Below are positions 27,634 through 35,750 of a DNA stretch of 64,000 nt, one piece after another. The stretch lies in contig JAJDYE010000018.1 of the NCBI GenBank assembly GCA_022822905.1, forward strand, positions 1 to 64,000, read 5' to 3'. Position numbers and translations under genes: made by a program. Positions within the stretch are counted from its first letter, which is position 1. Every line of letters begins with the position of its first letter. The notes below the pieces were generated by a model. That model had not been told where the DNA came from. It did not search any database and worked only from the letters and a program-made list of their open reading frames with translations. Source of the stretch: Acidimicrobiia bacterium (GTDB lineage Bacteria > Actinomycetota > Acidimicrobiia > Acidimicrobiales > Bin134).

Positions 27634-28029
27634 ATGAAAAGAACGCCAATCAATCCATGGCCGTGGTCCCTAAATCTCGGCTACAACCAAGCTGAAATTA
27701 TCGACGGGGCTAGCAGGCAACTGGTCTGTGCAGGTCAGACCTCAGTCGATGCCGAAGGCAATCCGCAGCATGCCGGGGACATGCGGAGCCAAATTTCGCT
27801 CGCCCTTGACAACCTCGAGGCCGTCCTTGGTGCCGCCGACATGGGTCTCGCAAACATCATTCGGCTCAATATCTACGCCACAGACGTGGACGAAGCCATA
27901 AAGAACTTCGACCTGCTCGGTGCCCGCTTCGGGCCCCTCAACGCCGCTCCTCCAATGACACTGCTCGGTGTCACCCGGCTCGCCATCCCGCCACTGATGT
28001 TTGAGATCGAAGCTACCGCCGCCGCCTGA
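27634..28029 (+). CDS. RidA/YjgF-family enamine/imine deaminase
   Basis: A 131-residue protein of the RidA family, which hydrolyses reactive 2-aminoacrylate-type intermediates made by PLP enzymes. Visible features are the N-terminal PINPWPWSLNLGYNQAEII, the central VCAGQTSVDAEGNPQHAGD, LDNLEAVLGAADMGLANII, and the C-terminal TLLGVTRLAIPPLMFEIEA, which normally carries the substrate-binding Arg and Glu. The start is ATG 27634, 10 bases after AAAGGA. The family assignment is good, but subgroup and substrate are unclear. It stands alone on the strand between the CoA ligase and the convergent dGTPase. Confidence 0.8.
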   Translation: MKRTPINPWPWSLNLGYNQAEIIDGASRQLVCAGQTSVDAEGNPQHAGDMRSQISLALDNLEAVLGAADMGLANIIRLNIYATDVDEAIKNFDLLGARFGPLNAAPPMTLLGVTRLAIPPLMFEIEATAAA

Positions 28030-28210
28030 GTTCAAAGTCCCTTGGCTGGATTGATCGGTCACCTACACGCCGGACCCGCAACTGCACTGGCTTGAGCCAC
28101 CAAGTGCCGCCAACCTCTTGGGCTTTGTGACAGTCACTAGAGACGGCTAGACATCCAACCAAGTGGCGGATCCTCGAATCACCTAGTTTCAAGTTCAGCG
28201 CGATGGGCTT

Positions 28211-29542
28211 CTAAACGATGAGGTCGCGTACCGATCCAAGTGTATGGCCAGTCAATCGACCATAGAGTTGTAATACCTGAGCTTCAGAAAGGCTCGCAAT
28301 GTAGTCTGCTGCGAGTCGAGCAGAATGACAACTTCTGAATACTTCCCTATCAAAGAAAGGACTATGGAGAGACTGTCTTCTCTCTGAGGAATCCTCTTCA
28401 TCGCTTTTGAAGTAGAAGGCCTCAAATAATTCAGTGATAATCCGTCGGTGTCCGTATCTTTGAGATTCAAGATCTGGAGAGTTAATGACATAGCATCTGG
28501 TGAAGGCCTTTAGGACTTCAACAAGCACTCGCCCCCTCTCATCGATTTCTACTTTTCCGCTGTTTGCTGAAATGGTAAACGCATCGACTAATCCTTCAAT
28601 CATCTGATTACGCATGACTGCAAGATTTGCGAGCTGTGTGGGATCTCCGGTAAACGGTGTGTCAGGAAGCAGCCATTCTATCTGTTCAAAAGCGGCCTCT
28701 ACTGCGCTTCGGTCAATAACTTTATGAAGTTCTGTCCACGACAGAAAGAACTCGCGTTCGTTGGTTGGATGTACCAGAGAAGGTAGTGGAATTAGACCTG
28801 CTCGGTAAAAGTCCTCCAAGTCATGAACTGCATAGGTAATATCATCTGCCCAGTCCATGATTTCCGTCTCAAGACTCCGTTCTTCATCAGTCGGCGGTCG
28901 CATGTCCATAGCGAACTCAAAGTCAGCACGCTCTGTATCGTAAGCTCCCCATTTCTGGCTTCGCTTGTTTTCAGGTATTGGGTGACCGCCTGAATCTCGT
29001 TTTCGTAACCATGGATATTTCAAAGTAGCGCGTAATGTCGCTCGACAAAGATCAAGACCAGGTGGATTGTCAGGATCAAATTTTCTGAAGGCAATTTTCG
29101 TAATGATTCGAAAGCTCTGCGCGTTACCTTCGAAGCCATCTGGGCAACCTCGTCCCCGTACCAATTCGTCAAGGATTTCTTCTCCGGCATGGCCAAATGG
29201 TGGATGTCCGATGTCGTGAGCCAGAGCCGCAGCTTCAGCCACTTCAGGGTCAAGGCCGCCAAGCGCTTTAAGCATTGGAGTTGTACCAGCTTCTTTGTGC
29301 TCTGTTTGCACTTTTTCAGCAAGGCGGCGGGCGATCTGTCCAACCTTTATTGAGTGTGTAAAACGATTGTGGAAGACAGGCCCTTCATGGGCGCCTACAA
29401 CCTGGGTGACTCCAGTTAATCGCCGGAAAGGGTCCGAGTATAAGATTCGATCCCGATCCTTGGCACCAGGTGCTCTTGGATCTGATGAGATGCTCGCAGA
29501 ACCGGCGGAAGCGGGACCGGAGTGAAAGCGGTCATATCGCAC
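28211..29542 (-). CDS. dgt: Deoxyguanosinetriphosphate triphosphohydrolase-like HD protein
   Basis: A 443-residue HD-superfamily enzyme that would cut dGTP (or other dNTPs) to the nucleoside and triphosphate. The metal-binding His/Asp motifs are FHNRFTHSIKVGQIARRL, ALAHDIGHPPFGHAGEEIL and EIMDWADDITYAVHDLEDFY. The N-terminal RDRILYSDPFRRLTGVTQVV is characteristic of dGTPases. Base composition is much more AT-rich than flanking genes, a sign of transfer. It follows a 76-residue gene by 9 bp and forms a two-gene operon with it. dGTPases serve dNTP homeostasis and can act in phage defence by dNTP depletion. Confidence 0.9.
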   Translation of the reverse strand: MRYDRFHSGPASAGSASISSDPRAPGAKDRDRILYSDPFRRLTGVTQVVGAHEGPVFHNRFTHSIKVGQIARRLAEKVQTEHKEAGTTPMLKALGGLDPEVAEAAALAHDIGHPPFGHAGEEILDELVRGRGCPDGFEGNAQSFRIITKIAFRKFDPDNPPGLDLCRATLRATLKYPWLRKRDSGGHPIPENKRSQKWGAYDTERADFEFAMDMRPPTDEERSLETEIMDWADDITYAVHDLEDFYRAGLIPLPSLVHPTNEREFFLSWTELHKVIDRSAVEAAFEQIEWLLPDTPFTGDPTQLANLAVMRNQMIEGLVDAFTISANSGKVEIDERGRVLVEVLKAFTRCYVINSPDLESQRYGHRRIITELFEAFYFKSDEEDSSERRQSLHSPFFDREVFRSCHSARLAADYIASLSEAQVLQLYGRLTGHTLGSVRDLIV

Positions 29543-29551
29543 TATTAGGGA

Positions 29552-29782
29552 TCAAGCGCTTGTTGCTTGGGTAGCGCAAGGGACAAAACCAGGGTCAAGG
29601 CTGATCATCCCATCGCTCATGAGGCGGTAGAGCCCCTGGCGGAGCCTGTATCTGTCGGCGCGTCTGCCCTCTTGGATCATCACCTCGCCAACATGTTCTA
29701 GGAGTTGCTTGGCGCTTTGATGACGGTCGTCAAGAGCAGCCAAAATAGCAACCTCGATCTCATGTTCAGTGGCCTCGGTCAT
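29552..29782 (-). CDS. Small helical (winged-helix-like) protein upstream of dgt
   Basis: A 76-residue protein (EHEIEVAILAALDDRHQSAK, QLLEHVGEV, RYRLRQGLYRLMSDGMISLD) with the rhythm of a winged helix-turn-helix: three helices and then a short hairpin ending in a position that predicts Asp-Pro. It has a strong AGGAGG ribosome site. It is the first gene of the dgt operon and may be its regulator. A 29-bp imperfect palindrome lies upstream at 29812-29840. I do not recognise a named family. Confidence 0.6.
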   Translation of the reverse strand: MTEATEHEIEVAILAALDDRHQSAKQLLEHVGEVMIQEGRRADRYRLRQGLYRLMSDGMISLDPGFVPCATQATSA

Positions 29783-29811
29783 ATGATCGCCTCCTGCAGT
29801 CCTGAAGAGTC

Positions 29812-29840
29812 CCCGACTTGACGGATTTCGTCATGTCGGG
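29812..29840. promoter_or_regulatory. Imperfect palindrome upstream of the dgt operon
   Basis: CCCGAC-t-TGACG-gattt-CGTCA-t-GTCGGG: arms of 6 and 5 bp around a 5-base centre with one matched T/T bulge. It lies 30 bp before the start of the small winged-helix-like gene, in the divergent gap to the SDR at 29950. It could be the operator of the dgt operon or an mRNA hairpin. There is no T-run, so it is not a typical terminator. Confidence 0.5.
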
Positions 29841-29949
29841 AGATTAGCGAGACCTAGTGACAACTTATCGGATTGTTGGGTAAGAGCAGTTGGTTCGTTG
29901 TCGGGTGTGAAGGTGCTGATGCACTCACAAACAGGGCTACCATCGCCCC

Positions 29950-30714
29950 ATGCCTGCGGAGAATGAGTTTGCCGGTCGGGTCGCGCTGGTCACAGGGGCG
30001 GCGGGAGCGGCCATTGGGTCGACCACTTGCCGGACGGTGGCCTCGTATGGGGCGGGGATCGTGGTGCTGGACAACCACGAGCGCCGCACCCATGAGACCG
30101 CCGAGGCCCTGCGGGAGGCCTATGACGTGCCGGTGATGGCCGCGGTTGCCGACATCGGCGACCGGGAGCACATGGCCCAGACCATGGACGAGGTCTACGC
30201 CGAGATGGGGTCGGTTGACATCCTGGTGAACAGCGCGGCGGTCAACGTGCAGGGGAGCATCTTCGACTACAAGCCCGAGGACTGGGACTGGGTCATCGGC
30301 GTGGATCTCACCGCCTGCTGGTGGCTGATCTGGCGCACCATCGGGGCAATGCGGGATCGCCAGTGGGGGCGCATCGTGAACGTTTCGTCTGTGGCCGCCT
30401 ACCTGGGGGGCAACGGCAGGGAAGGGCCGTACGCCGCGGCTAAAGCCGCCCTCAATGAAGTGACAAGAGGAGCGGCCATCGAGGGCGGTCCGTACAACAT
30501 CCGGGTCAACGCAGTGGCCCCCGGCCTGATCCGCTCCAAGTGGGTGGACGCCCAAGCTGAGTACTACGAGTCGTTCCGGGAGGAGACCCCGCTGCGTCGA
30601 CACGGCGAGCCGGAGGACGTGGCCAACACCATTGCCTTTTTGTGCAGCGACGAGTCGGCCCACATCACCGGCCAGGTGATCAACATCTCCGGCGGTTGGT
30701 ACCTCACCCCGTGA
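29950..30714 (+). CDS. SDR-family oxidoreductase
   Basis: A 254-residue classical SDR. Cofactor motif ALVTGAAGAAIGSTT followed by IVVLDN (an Asp, suggesting NAD), ILVNSAAVN, catalytic Ser in NVSSVAAYLG, and Tyr/Lys in EGPYAAAKAALNE. The C-terminal section has AVAPGLIRSKW and HITGQVINISGGWYLTP. Substrate unknown. It is followed at 16 bp by a CPBP membrane protease, both on the plus strand. The family is broad, so function is limited to a carbonyl/alcohol redox step. Confidence 0.85.
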   Translation: MPAENEFAGRVALVTGAAGAAIGSTTCRTVASYGAGIVVLDNHERRTHETAEALREAYDVPVMAAVADIGDREHMAQTMDEVYAEMGSVDILVNSAAVNVQGSIFDYKPEDWDWVIGVDLTACWWLIWRTIGAMRDRQWGRIVNVSSVAAYLGGNGREGPYAAAKAALNEVTRGAAIEGGPYNIRVNAVAPGLIRSKWVDAQAEYYESFREETPLRRHGEPEDVANTIAFLCSDESAHITGQVINISGGWYLTP

Positions 30715-30730
30715 CCCTGAACCTCGGCCG

Positions 30731-31510
30731 ATGAGCGGGATCGGCGACCGGATTCGAGCCGCGGCACCAGCGCCGGGGGAGGTGGACCGCAACGCAGTGG
30801 TCCTCATCCTGCTGGCCATCGGCACCGTCATCGCCATCCGCTATGGCGGGCTGTCGTCCACCACCGACTGGCTCACCGCCACCTTCGACGGCCTAGCTCT
30901 CGATGGGCTGGCCGACCGGTTCGAAGAGGCGTTGGGTGCTTCCGAGCACGCCGGGTTCAACCGCCGCATGTACTGGGGGCTGTTCCGCTGGGTGGTGTAC
31001 GTGGTGCCCGCCGTGCTGGTAGCCCGCTACGTGCTGCGCACCCGTCTGCGGGACCTCGGCCTCAAGGCCGGTCCCGAACTCCGCCGCCACGCGCCCCTCT
31101 ATCTGGGGCTCTACCTGGTGCTGTTGCCGTTCGTGGTGGCGGCCAGCTTCAACGGCGAATTCCAAGACACCTACCCCTTCTACGAGCCGCCCCCCGGCAT
31201 CGGCTACTGGCCCCGCTTCTACATCTGGGAGGCGGTGTACGCCGGGCAGTTCCTAGCCCTGGAGTTCTTCTTCCGCGGTGTCCTCGTCCACGGCTTGGCG
31301 CGCCGCTTCGGCGCCATGGCCGTGTTCATCGCCCTGATCCCCTACGTTATGATCCACCTCACCAAACCCCTCGCCGAAGCCCTCGGCTCCATCGTCGCCG
31401 GCACCGTCCTCGGCTTCCTCAGCCTAAGAACCGGCTCCGTCTACTTGGGCGCCGCCCTCCACTTCGCCGTAGCCCTCACCATCGATCTGCTGGTCTTAGG
31501 CATCCAGTAG
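30731..31510 (+). CDS. CPBP-family intramembrane metalloprotease
   Basis: A 259-residue polytopic membrane protein of the CAAX-protease/bacteriocin-processing (Abi) family. The family motif Glu...Arg is seen as ALEFFFRGVLVHGLARR, with the second and third motif positions in PYVMIHLTKPLAEALGS (His) and YLGAALHFAVALT (His). Six to seven hydrophobic helices are visible. In bacteria these proteases act in membrane-protein processing or bacteriocin self-immunity. The partner is not indicated by neighbours. The start at ATG 30731 follows the SDR by 16 bp. Confidence 0.8.
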   Translation: MSGIGDRIRAAAPAPGEVDRNAVVLILLAIGTVIAIRYGGLSSTTDWLTATFDGLALDGLADRFEEALGASEHAGFNRRMYWGLFRWVVYVVPAVLVARYVLRTRLRDLGLKAGPELRRHAPLYLGLYLVLLPFVVAASFNGEFQDTYPFYEPPPGIGYWPRFYIWEAVYAGQFLALEFFFRGVLVHGLARRFGAMAVFIALIPYVMIHLTKPLAEALGSIVAGTVLGFLSLRTGSVYLGAALHFAVALTIDLLVLGIQ

Positions 31511-31551
31511 CCGCTGGGTTGCCTGTCGCGCCAAGAACCTAAGCTGAGCCC

Positions 31552-32745
31552 ATGGCCGCTCTCGGCTACCGCACGTTTGACTCCGACAATCACTATTACG
31601 AGGCCCCCGACTGCTTCAGCCGCCACATCGAAGCCCGCTACGCGGAAAAGGCGATAACTGCTTCCCAGCGAGCCGACGGGGAGTGGGAGGTGAAGGTGGG
31701 CGACCGGCCTTACAACTTCATGCATGTGAAGTTCGACAAGACCAACGCTCCCGGTTCCATGTACGAGATGTTCAAAGCTAAGCGCGACAATCCCGACTTG
31801 AGCTGGGGCGACTCCTACACCGCAGAGAACATGTTGCCTGCCTACAAGCAGCCCGATGCTCGCCTCGAACTGCTCGATTCCCAGGGCGTGGAGTGGGCCA
31901 TTCTGCTCCCCACCTTTGGCGTGTCGGTGGAGGAGTACATGATCGACGACATCGATCAGACCTACGCCAACCTGCGGGCCTTCAATCGCTGGCTGGAGGA
32001 CGACTGGGCCTACGCCTATCAGGATCGGCTGTTCACTCCACCGCTGCTGTCGCTACTTGATCGGGAGCACGCCATCGAAGAACTCGACCGGGTGCTGGAG
32101 GCCGGATCCCGCATCGTGCACCTGCGCCCCTGCCCGTGGGGCGGCGAGGGCCGCTCCATCGCCGACCCCTACTACGACCCGTTCTGGGCCCGGCTCAACG
32201 AGGCCCAAGTTCCGGTGGCGTTCCACATCTCCGATCTGCGCTATGGAGATCTGGCCGTGCGCATGGGCGACGACCCGGTGGCCAACGTGCGGGAGATGTC
32301 TGCCTTCCAGTGGGCCTTCCTCCACGGAGACCGCCCCATCATGGAGACCTTCGGGGCCCTGCTGTACGGCAACATGCACGAGCGCTTCCCCAACCTCAAC
32401 TTCTTGAGCATCGAGAACGGCTCCGACTGGGTTCATTACCTGCTCACCCTCATGGACAAGAAGAAGGGCATGGCCCGCTTCGGCCCCTGGCCCGCCGGCC
32501 GACCGGCCGGGCGCATGAGCGAGATCTTCAAGCAGTGCTGCTTCGTGTCCCCCTACCCCGAAGACGACGTAGAGGCCCTATCCGACCGCATCGGTGCCAC
32601 CCAGGTCCTATTCGGCTCCGACCACCCCCACCCTGAAGGCATCGCCGACCCCAACTCCTTCATCACCCTCATCGCCAACCGCCCCGAAGAAGAACAACGC
32701 CAAATCATGCGAGACAACGCCGCCACCCTCTTCAACGTCACCTAA
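31552..32745 (+). CDS. Amidohydrolase-family metal-dependent hydrolase (PF04909 type)
   Basis: A 397-residue TIM-barrel protein. The N-terminal metal motif is FDSDNHYYEAPDCF, a mid-barrel His is in VAFHISDLRYG, and the late Asp is in LFGSDHPHPEGIADP. WVHYLLTLMDKKKGMA near residue 295 is typical of the long-loop group of this family. It is the fourth family member in this 13-kb stretch and retains all apparent metal ligands. It may take part in ring or acyl cleavage during degradation of an organic acid. It starts 41 bp after the CPBP gene. Confidence 0.83.
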   Translation: MAALGYRTFDSDNHYYEAPDCFSRHIEARYAEKAITASQRADGEWEVKVGDRPYNFMHVKFDKTNAPGSMYEMFKAKRDNPDLSWGDSYTAENMLPAYKQPDARLELLDSQGVEWAILLPTFGVSVEEYMIDDIDQTYANLRAFNRWLEDDWAYAYQDRLFTPPLLSLLDREHAIEELDRVLEAGSRIVHLRPCPWGGEGRSIADPYYDPFWARLNEAQVPVAFHISDLRYGDLAVRMGDDPVANVREMSAFQWAFLHGDRPIMETFGALLYGNMHERFPNLNFLSIENGSDWVHYLLTLMDKKKGMARFGPWPAGRPAGRMSEIFKQCCFVSPYPEDDVEALSDRIGATQVLFGSDHPHPEGIADPNSFITLIANRPEEEQRQIMRDNAATLFNVT

Positions 32746-32792
32746 AGCTCCCCACATTCTGTACAAATTGAAAGTGATACTTGCAGATTGTC

Positions 32793-32806
32793 GCTACCCT
32801 GGTAGC
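32793..32806. promoter_or_regulatory. Perfect dyad upstream of a DUF4143 ATPase
   Basis: GCTACC-CT-GGTAGC ends 8 bases before the GTG start at 32815 and lies in AT-rich DNA. TTGAAA/TTGCAG-like -35 candidates lie further upstream. The palindrome could be an operator or a short hairpin blocking the start. Confidence 0.4.
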
Positions 32807-32814
32807 CTATTTAG

Positions 32815-33993
32815 GTGATTGAGCGCGAGATCACGCCGATTTTGCTGAGGCTGTTCGACCAATATCCCTTCGTCACGGTTACTGGCCCGCGCCAGTCGGG
32901 AAAAACCACGCTCTGCCGAACAGCCTTCCCTGATCTTGAGTACGTGAACATGGAGGCGCCCAACCAAAGGGAGCATGCCCAGAACGACCCAGTGGGCTTT
33001 CTCGCCCAATTCAGCGAGGGCGCCATTCTCGATGAGATCCAGCGCACCCCCGATCTCTTGTCCTATCTCCAGGTGTTGGCCGATGACAAAGGACGCAATG
33101 GGCTCTTCGTCCTGACTGGCAGCGAGCAGTTCAGACTCTCGGAGGCCATTAGCCAGTCACTGGCCGGACGCACCGCGCTGCTCCGCCTGCTTCCGTTCTC
33201 GCTGGCTGAGCGCAGCCAAGCGGGGGCGAGCGGCGAGATCGACGACGTCTTGTATTCCGGGTTCTACCCACGAATCCACGATCAAGGTCTCGAGCCGCGC
33301 CAAGCACTCGGCGATTACTTCGAGACGTATGTCGAGCGAGACGTGCGCCGGATCGGCGAGATCCGCAATTTGGCCAGCTTCCAGCAGTTCGTTCGGCTGT
33401 GCGCCGGTCGGGTGGGCCAGATCGTCAACCTGTCCTCTCTCGGGGCGGACGCCGGGGTCTCCCACACCACGGCGAGCCAGTGGATGACCGTCTTGGAGGC
33501 GAGCTACGTCGTCTTCCGCCTGCCGCCCTTCTTCACCAACATCCGCAAGCGTTTGGTCAAGTCACCGAAGCTGTATTTCTACGATGTAGGTCTGGCCAGT
33601 CATCTCATTGGGATCGAGCAGTCGAAGCAACTGGCCACCCACCCGCTGCGGGGGCAGTTGTTTGAGAACGCAGTGGTGATGGAGGTTCTCAAGCACCGCT
33701 ACAACCGGGGACACCGGTCGAATTTGTCGTTCTTTCGCGACGCCCGAGGTTTGGAGTGCGACCTCCTGTTGGAGAGCGCCGAGAGCATCGACGCTATCGA
33801 GATCAAGTCCGGCGCCACCTTTGCCTCCGACTACTTCGACTCACTCGACCAGATTTCCCAAGTACTGCCCCAAATCTCGACCAAAGCAGTGGTCTACGGC
33901 GGCGCTGACCGGCAATCCCGCCAAAGCGGCGAGATCGTCCCCCTGCACTCCCTCCCCGATTTCCTCACCCAGCTAGCTAGCGCGGGGGGATGA
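32815..33993 (+). CDS. AAA-type ATPase with DUF4143 domain
   Basis: A 392-residue protein of the ATPase family with an N-terminal AAA domain (Walker A in VTGPRQSGKTTLC, Walker B-like AILDEIQRTPDLL, sensor-type VLTGSEQF) and a C-terminal DUF4143 part ending in a Glu/Lys-rich restriction-endonuclease-like motif (ECDLLLESAESIDAIEIKSG). Members are often solitary and mobile, and their activity is poorly known; several occur with defence or toxin-antitoxin systems. The start is GTG 32815. Its last 17 bases overlap the end of the convergent SDR gene. A second member is at 62560. Confidence 0.85.
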   Translation: MIEREITPILLRLFDQYPFVTVTGPRQSGKTTLCRTAFPDLEYVNMEAPNQREHAQNDPVGFLAQFSEGAILDEIQRTPDLLSYLQVLADDKGRNGLFVLTGSEQFRLSEAISQSLAGRTALLRLLPFSLAERSQAGASGEIDDVLYSGFYPRIHDQGLEPRQALGDYFETYVERDVRRIGEIRNLASFQQFVRLCAGRVGQIVNLSSLGADAGVSHTTASQWMTVLEASYVVFRLPPFFTNIRKRLVKSPKLYFYDVGLASHLIGIEQSKQLATHPLRGQLFENAVVMEVLKHRYNRGHRSNLSFFRDARGLECDLLLESAESIDAIEIKSGATFASDYFDSLDQISQVLPQISTKAVVYGGADRQSRQSGEIVPLHSLPDFLTQLASAGG

Positions 33994-34810
33994 AGCCTCC
34001 GTCGATGATTATGCATTGGCCGGTTATGTAGCTGCCGGCGTCGGAGGCTAGGAGGAGGGCGGCGCCTACTAGTTCGTCGGGGTGGCCGATGCGGCCGATG
34101 TGGCTGAGGTCGGCCATGCGGGCCATGGCCTCGGGGCCGGTGTTGCGGGTCATTGTGGTGTCGACGGTGCCGGGGGCGATGGCGTTCACCCGCACACCGT
34201 GGGGGGAGTACTCACCGGCCATCGACCGGGTGAACGACAGCAGGCCAGCCTTGGCGGCTGAGTACATGGACGTGTTGCCCGCCGGTATGTAGGCCCCCAC
34301 CGAGATCACGTTGATCACCGAGGCGTGGTCGGATTCCAGCAGCGACGGCAAGCACCGCTGGAATAAGAAGAACGGCCCCCGCAGGTTCACTGTGAACGAG
34401 CTTTCCCATGCCTCGGGGGTAATGTCGGTCATGGGCAGGCCCAGCGGGTTGGCGGCGTTGTTCACCAGGATGTCGATCTGGCCGTGGTGCTCCAGGGTGG
34501 TATCCACCAGCTGGTTCACGCTGTCGAGGTCGCCCATATGAACCGGCACGGCCAGCGCTTCGCCGCCCGCCTCGGCGATCTCGGCTACGGCCCGGTCGCA
34601 GGCGTCGGCCTTGCGGCTGGCCACCACCACCTTGGCCCCTTGGGCGGCGAAGCCGTGGGCGATGGACAACCCGATTCCCCGGCTGCCCCCGGTGACTATC
34701 GCCACCCGCCCCGAAAGGTCGAACAACTGGGCGGCGTCCAGCGATGACGAGTCGGGACGGGGAGCGAACTTCGGATCGGTTGCGGAATCAGAGGCGGGGG
34801 AGTCGGCCAT
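33977..34810 (-). CDS. SDR-family oxidoreductase
   Basis: A 277-residue classical SDR with a ~25-residue variable N-terminal extension. Cofactor motif AIVTGGSRGIGLSIAHGF followed by VVVASRKADAC (Arg/Ser after beta-2, favouring NADP), VNNAANP, catalytic Ser in NVISVGAYIPAG, and Tyr/Lys in TSMYSAAKAGLL. C-terminus NAIAPGTVDTTM and GQCIIIDGGFIPP. It is transcribed with menB 31 bp upstream, so it may share a pathway with that hydratase-like enzyme. Its 3' end overlaps the ATPase gene by 17 bp. Confidence 0.85.
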   Translation of the reverse strand: MADSPASDSATDPKFAPRPDSSSLDAAQLFDLSGRVAIVTGGSRGIGLSIAHGFAAQGAKVVVASRKADACDRAVAEIAEAGGEALAVPVHMGDLDSVNQLVDTTLEHHGQIDILVNNAANPLGLPMTDITPEAWESSFTVNLRGPFFLFQRCLPSLLESDHASVINVISVGAYIPAGNTSMYSAAKAGLLSFTRSMAGEYSPHGVRVNAIAPGTVDTTMTRNTGPEAMARMADLSHIGRIGHPDELVGAALLLASDAGSYITGQCIIIDGGFIPPR

Positions 34811-34841
34811 GGCCGCACCCTAGAGCGAGAACTGAATCGAC

Positions 34842-35741
34842 TTAGAAGTGATACGGGAACTTCGAGAAGTCGGCGTCGCGCTTCTCCAGGAACGAGTCCC
34901 GGCCCTCGGCGGCCTCGTCGGAGCCGTAGGCCAGGCGGGTGGCCTCCCCGGCGAACACCTGCTGGCCCACCAGGCCGTCGTCGATGAGGTTGAAGGCGAA
35001 CTTCAGCATGCGCTGGGCGGTGGGGCTTTTTGCGTTCACCGCCTCGGCCCACTCCAGCGCCGTCCGCTCCAGCTCGGCGTGGGGCACCACGGCGTTGACC
35101 ATGCCCATCTCGTAGGCCTCAGCCGCGGTGTAGGCCTTGCCCACGAAGAACACCTCCCGGGCCCGCTTCTGGCCCACCTGGCGGGCCAGGTAAGCCGATC
35201 CGAAGCCGCCGTCGAAGCTGGCCACGTCGGCGTCGGTCTGCTTGAACATGGCGTGCTCGGCTGACGCCAAGGTCATGTCGCTCACCACGTGCAGGCTGTG
35301 GCCCCCGCCGGCCGCCCATCCCGGCACCACTGCGATCACCACCTTGGGCATGAACCGGATGAGCCGCTGAACCTCCAAGATGTGCAGGCGCCCAGTGCGG
35401 GCGTCGTCCACCGTGTCGGCCGTCTCTCCGCTGGCGTACTGGTAGCCGTCGGCTCCCCGGATGCGTTGGTCGCCCCCCGAGCTGAAGGCCCAGCCGCCGT
35501 CGGTGGGCGACGGCCCATTGCCGGTGAGCAGCACGGTGCCCACATCGGGGGTCATGCGAGCGTGGTCCAGCGTGCGGTGCAGCTCGTCCACCGTGTGGGG
35601 GCGGAAGGCGTTGCGCACCTCGGGACGGTCGAAGGCAATCCGCACCGTGGCCTGGTTGACGGCGCGGTGATAGGTCACGTCGGTGAGGTCGAACCCCTCC
35701 ACCGGCTTCCACAGTTCGGCGTCGAACAGCTCCGAGACCAT
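34842..35741 (-). CDS. menB: 1,4-Dihydroxy-2-naphthoyl-CoA synthase (MenB)
   Basis: A 299-residue crotonase. MenB closes the second ring of menaquinone from o-succinylbenzoyl-CoA. Characteristic features are IAFDRPEVRNAFRPHTVDEL, the oxyanion region SSGGDQRIRG, the GWAAGGGHSLHVVSDMTLAS loop, and the MenB-specific C-terminal KQTDADVASFDGGFGSAYLA containing the catalytic Asp/Ser region, then GMVNAVVPHAELE. The length fits the actinobacterial enzyme. ATG 35741 is used; a TTG two codons upstream is possible. No other men genes are in the window, so the menaquinone operon is elsewhere. Confidence 0.9.
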   Translation of the reverse strand: MVSELFDAELWKPVEGFDLTDVTYHRAVNQATVRIAFDRPEVRNAFRPHTVDELHRTLDHARMTPDVGTVLLTGNGPSPTDGGWAFSSGGDQRIRGADGYQYASGETADTVDDARTGRLHILEVQRLIRFMPKVVIAVVPGWAAGGGHSLHVVSDMTLASAEHAMFKQTDADVASFDGGFGSAYLARQVGQKRAREVFFVGKAYTAAEAYEMGMVNAVVPHAELERTALEWAEAVNAKSPTAQRMLKFAFNLIDDGLVGQQVFAGEATRLAYGSDEAAEGRDSFLEKRDADFSKFPYHF

Positions 35742-35750
35742 GCCCAAAGA

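Noticed and set aside
28252-28491. 79-codon ORF inside dgt on the same strand in another frame
   Set aside because: Fully contained within the conserved HD protein and without its own start signals.
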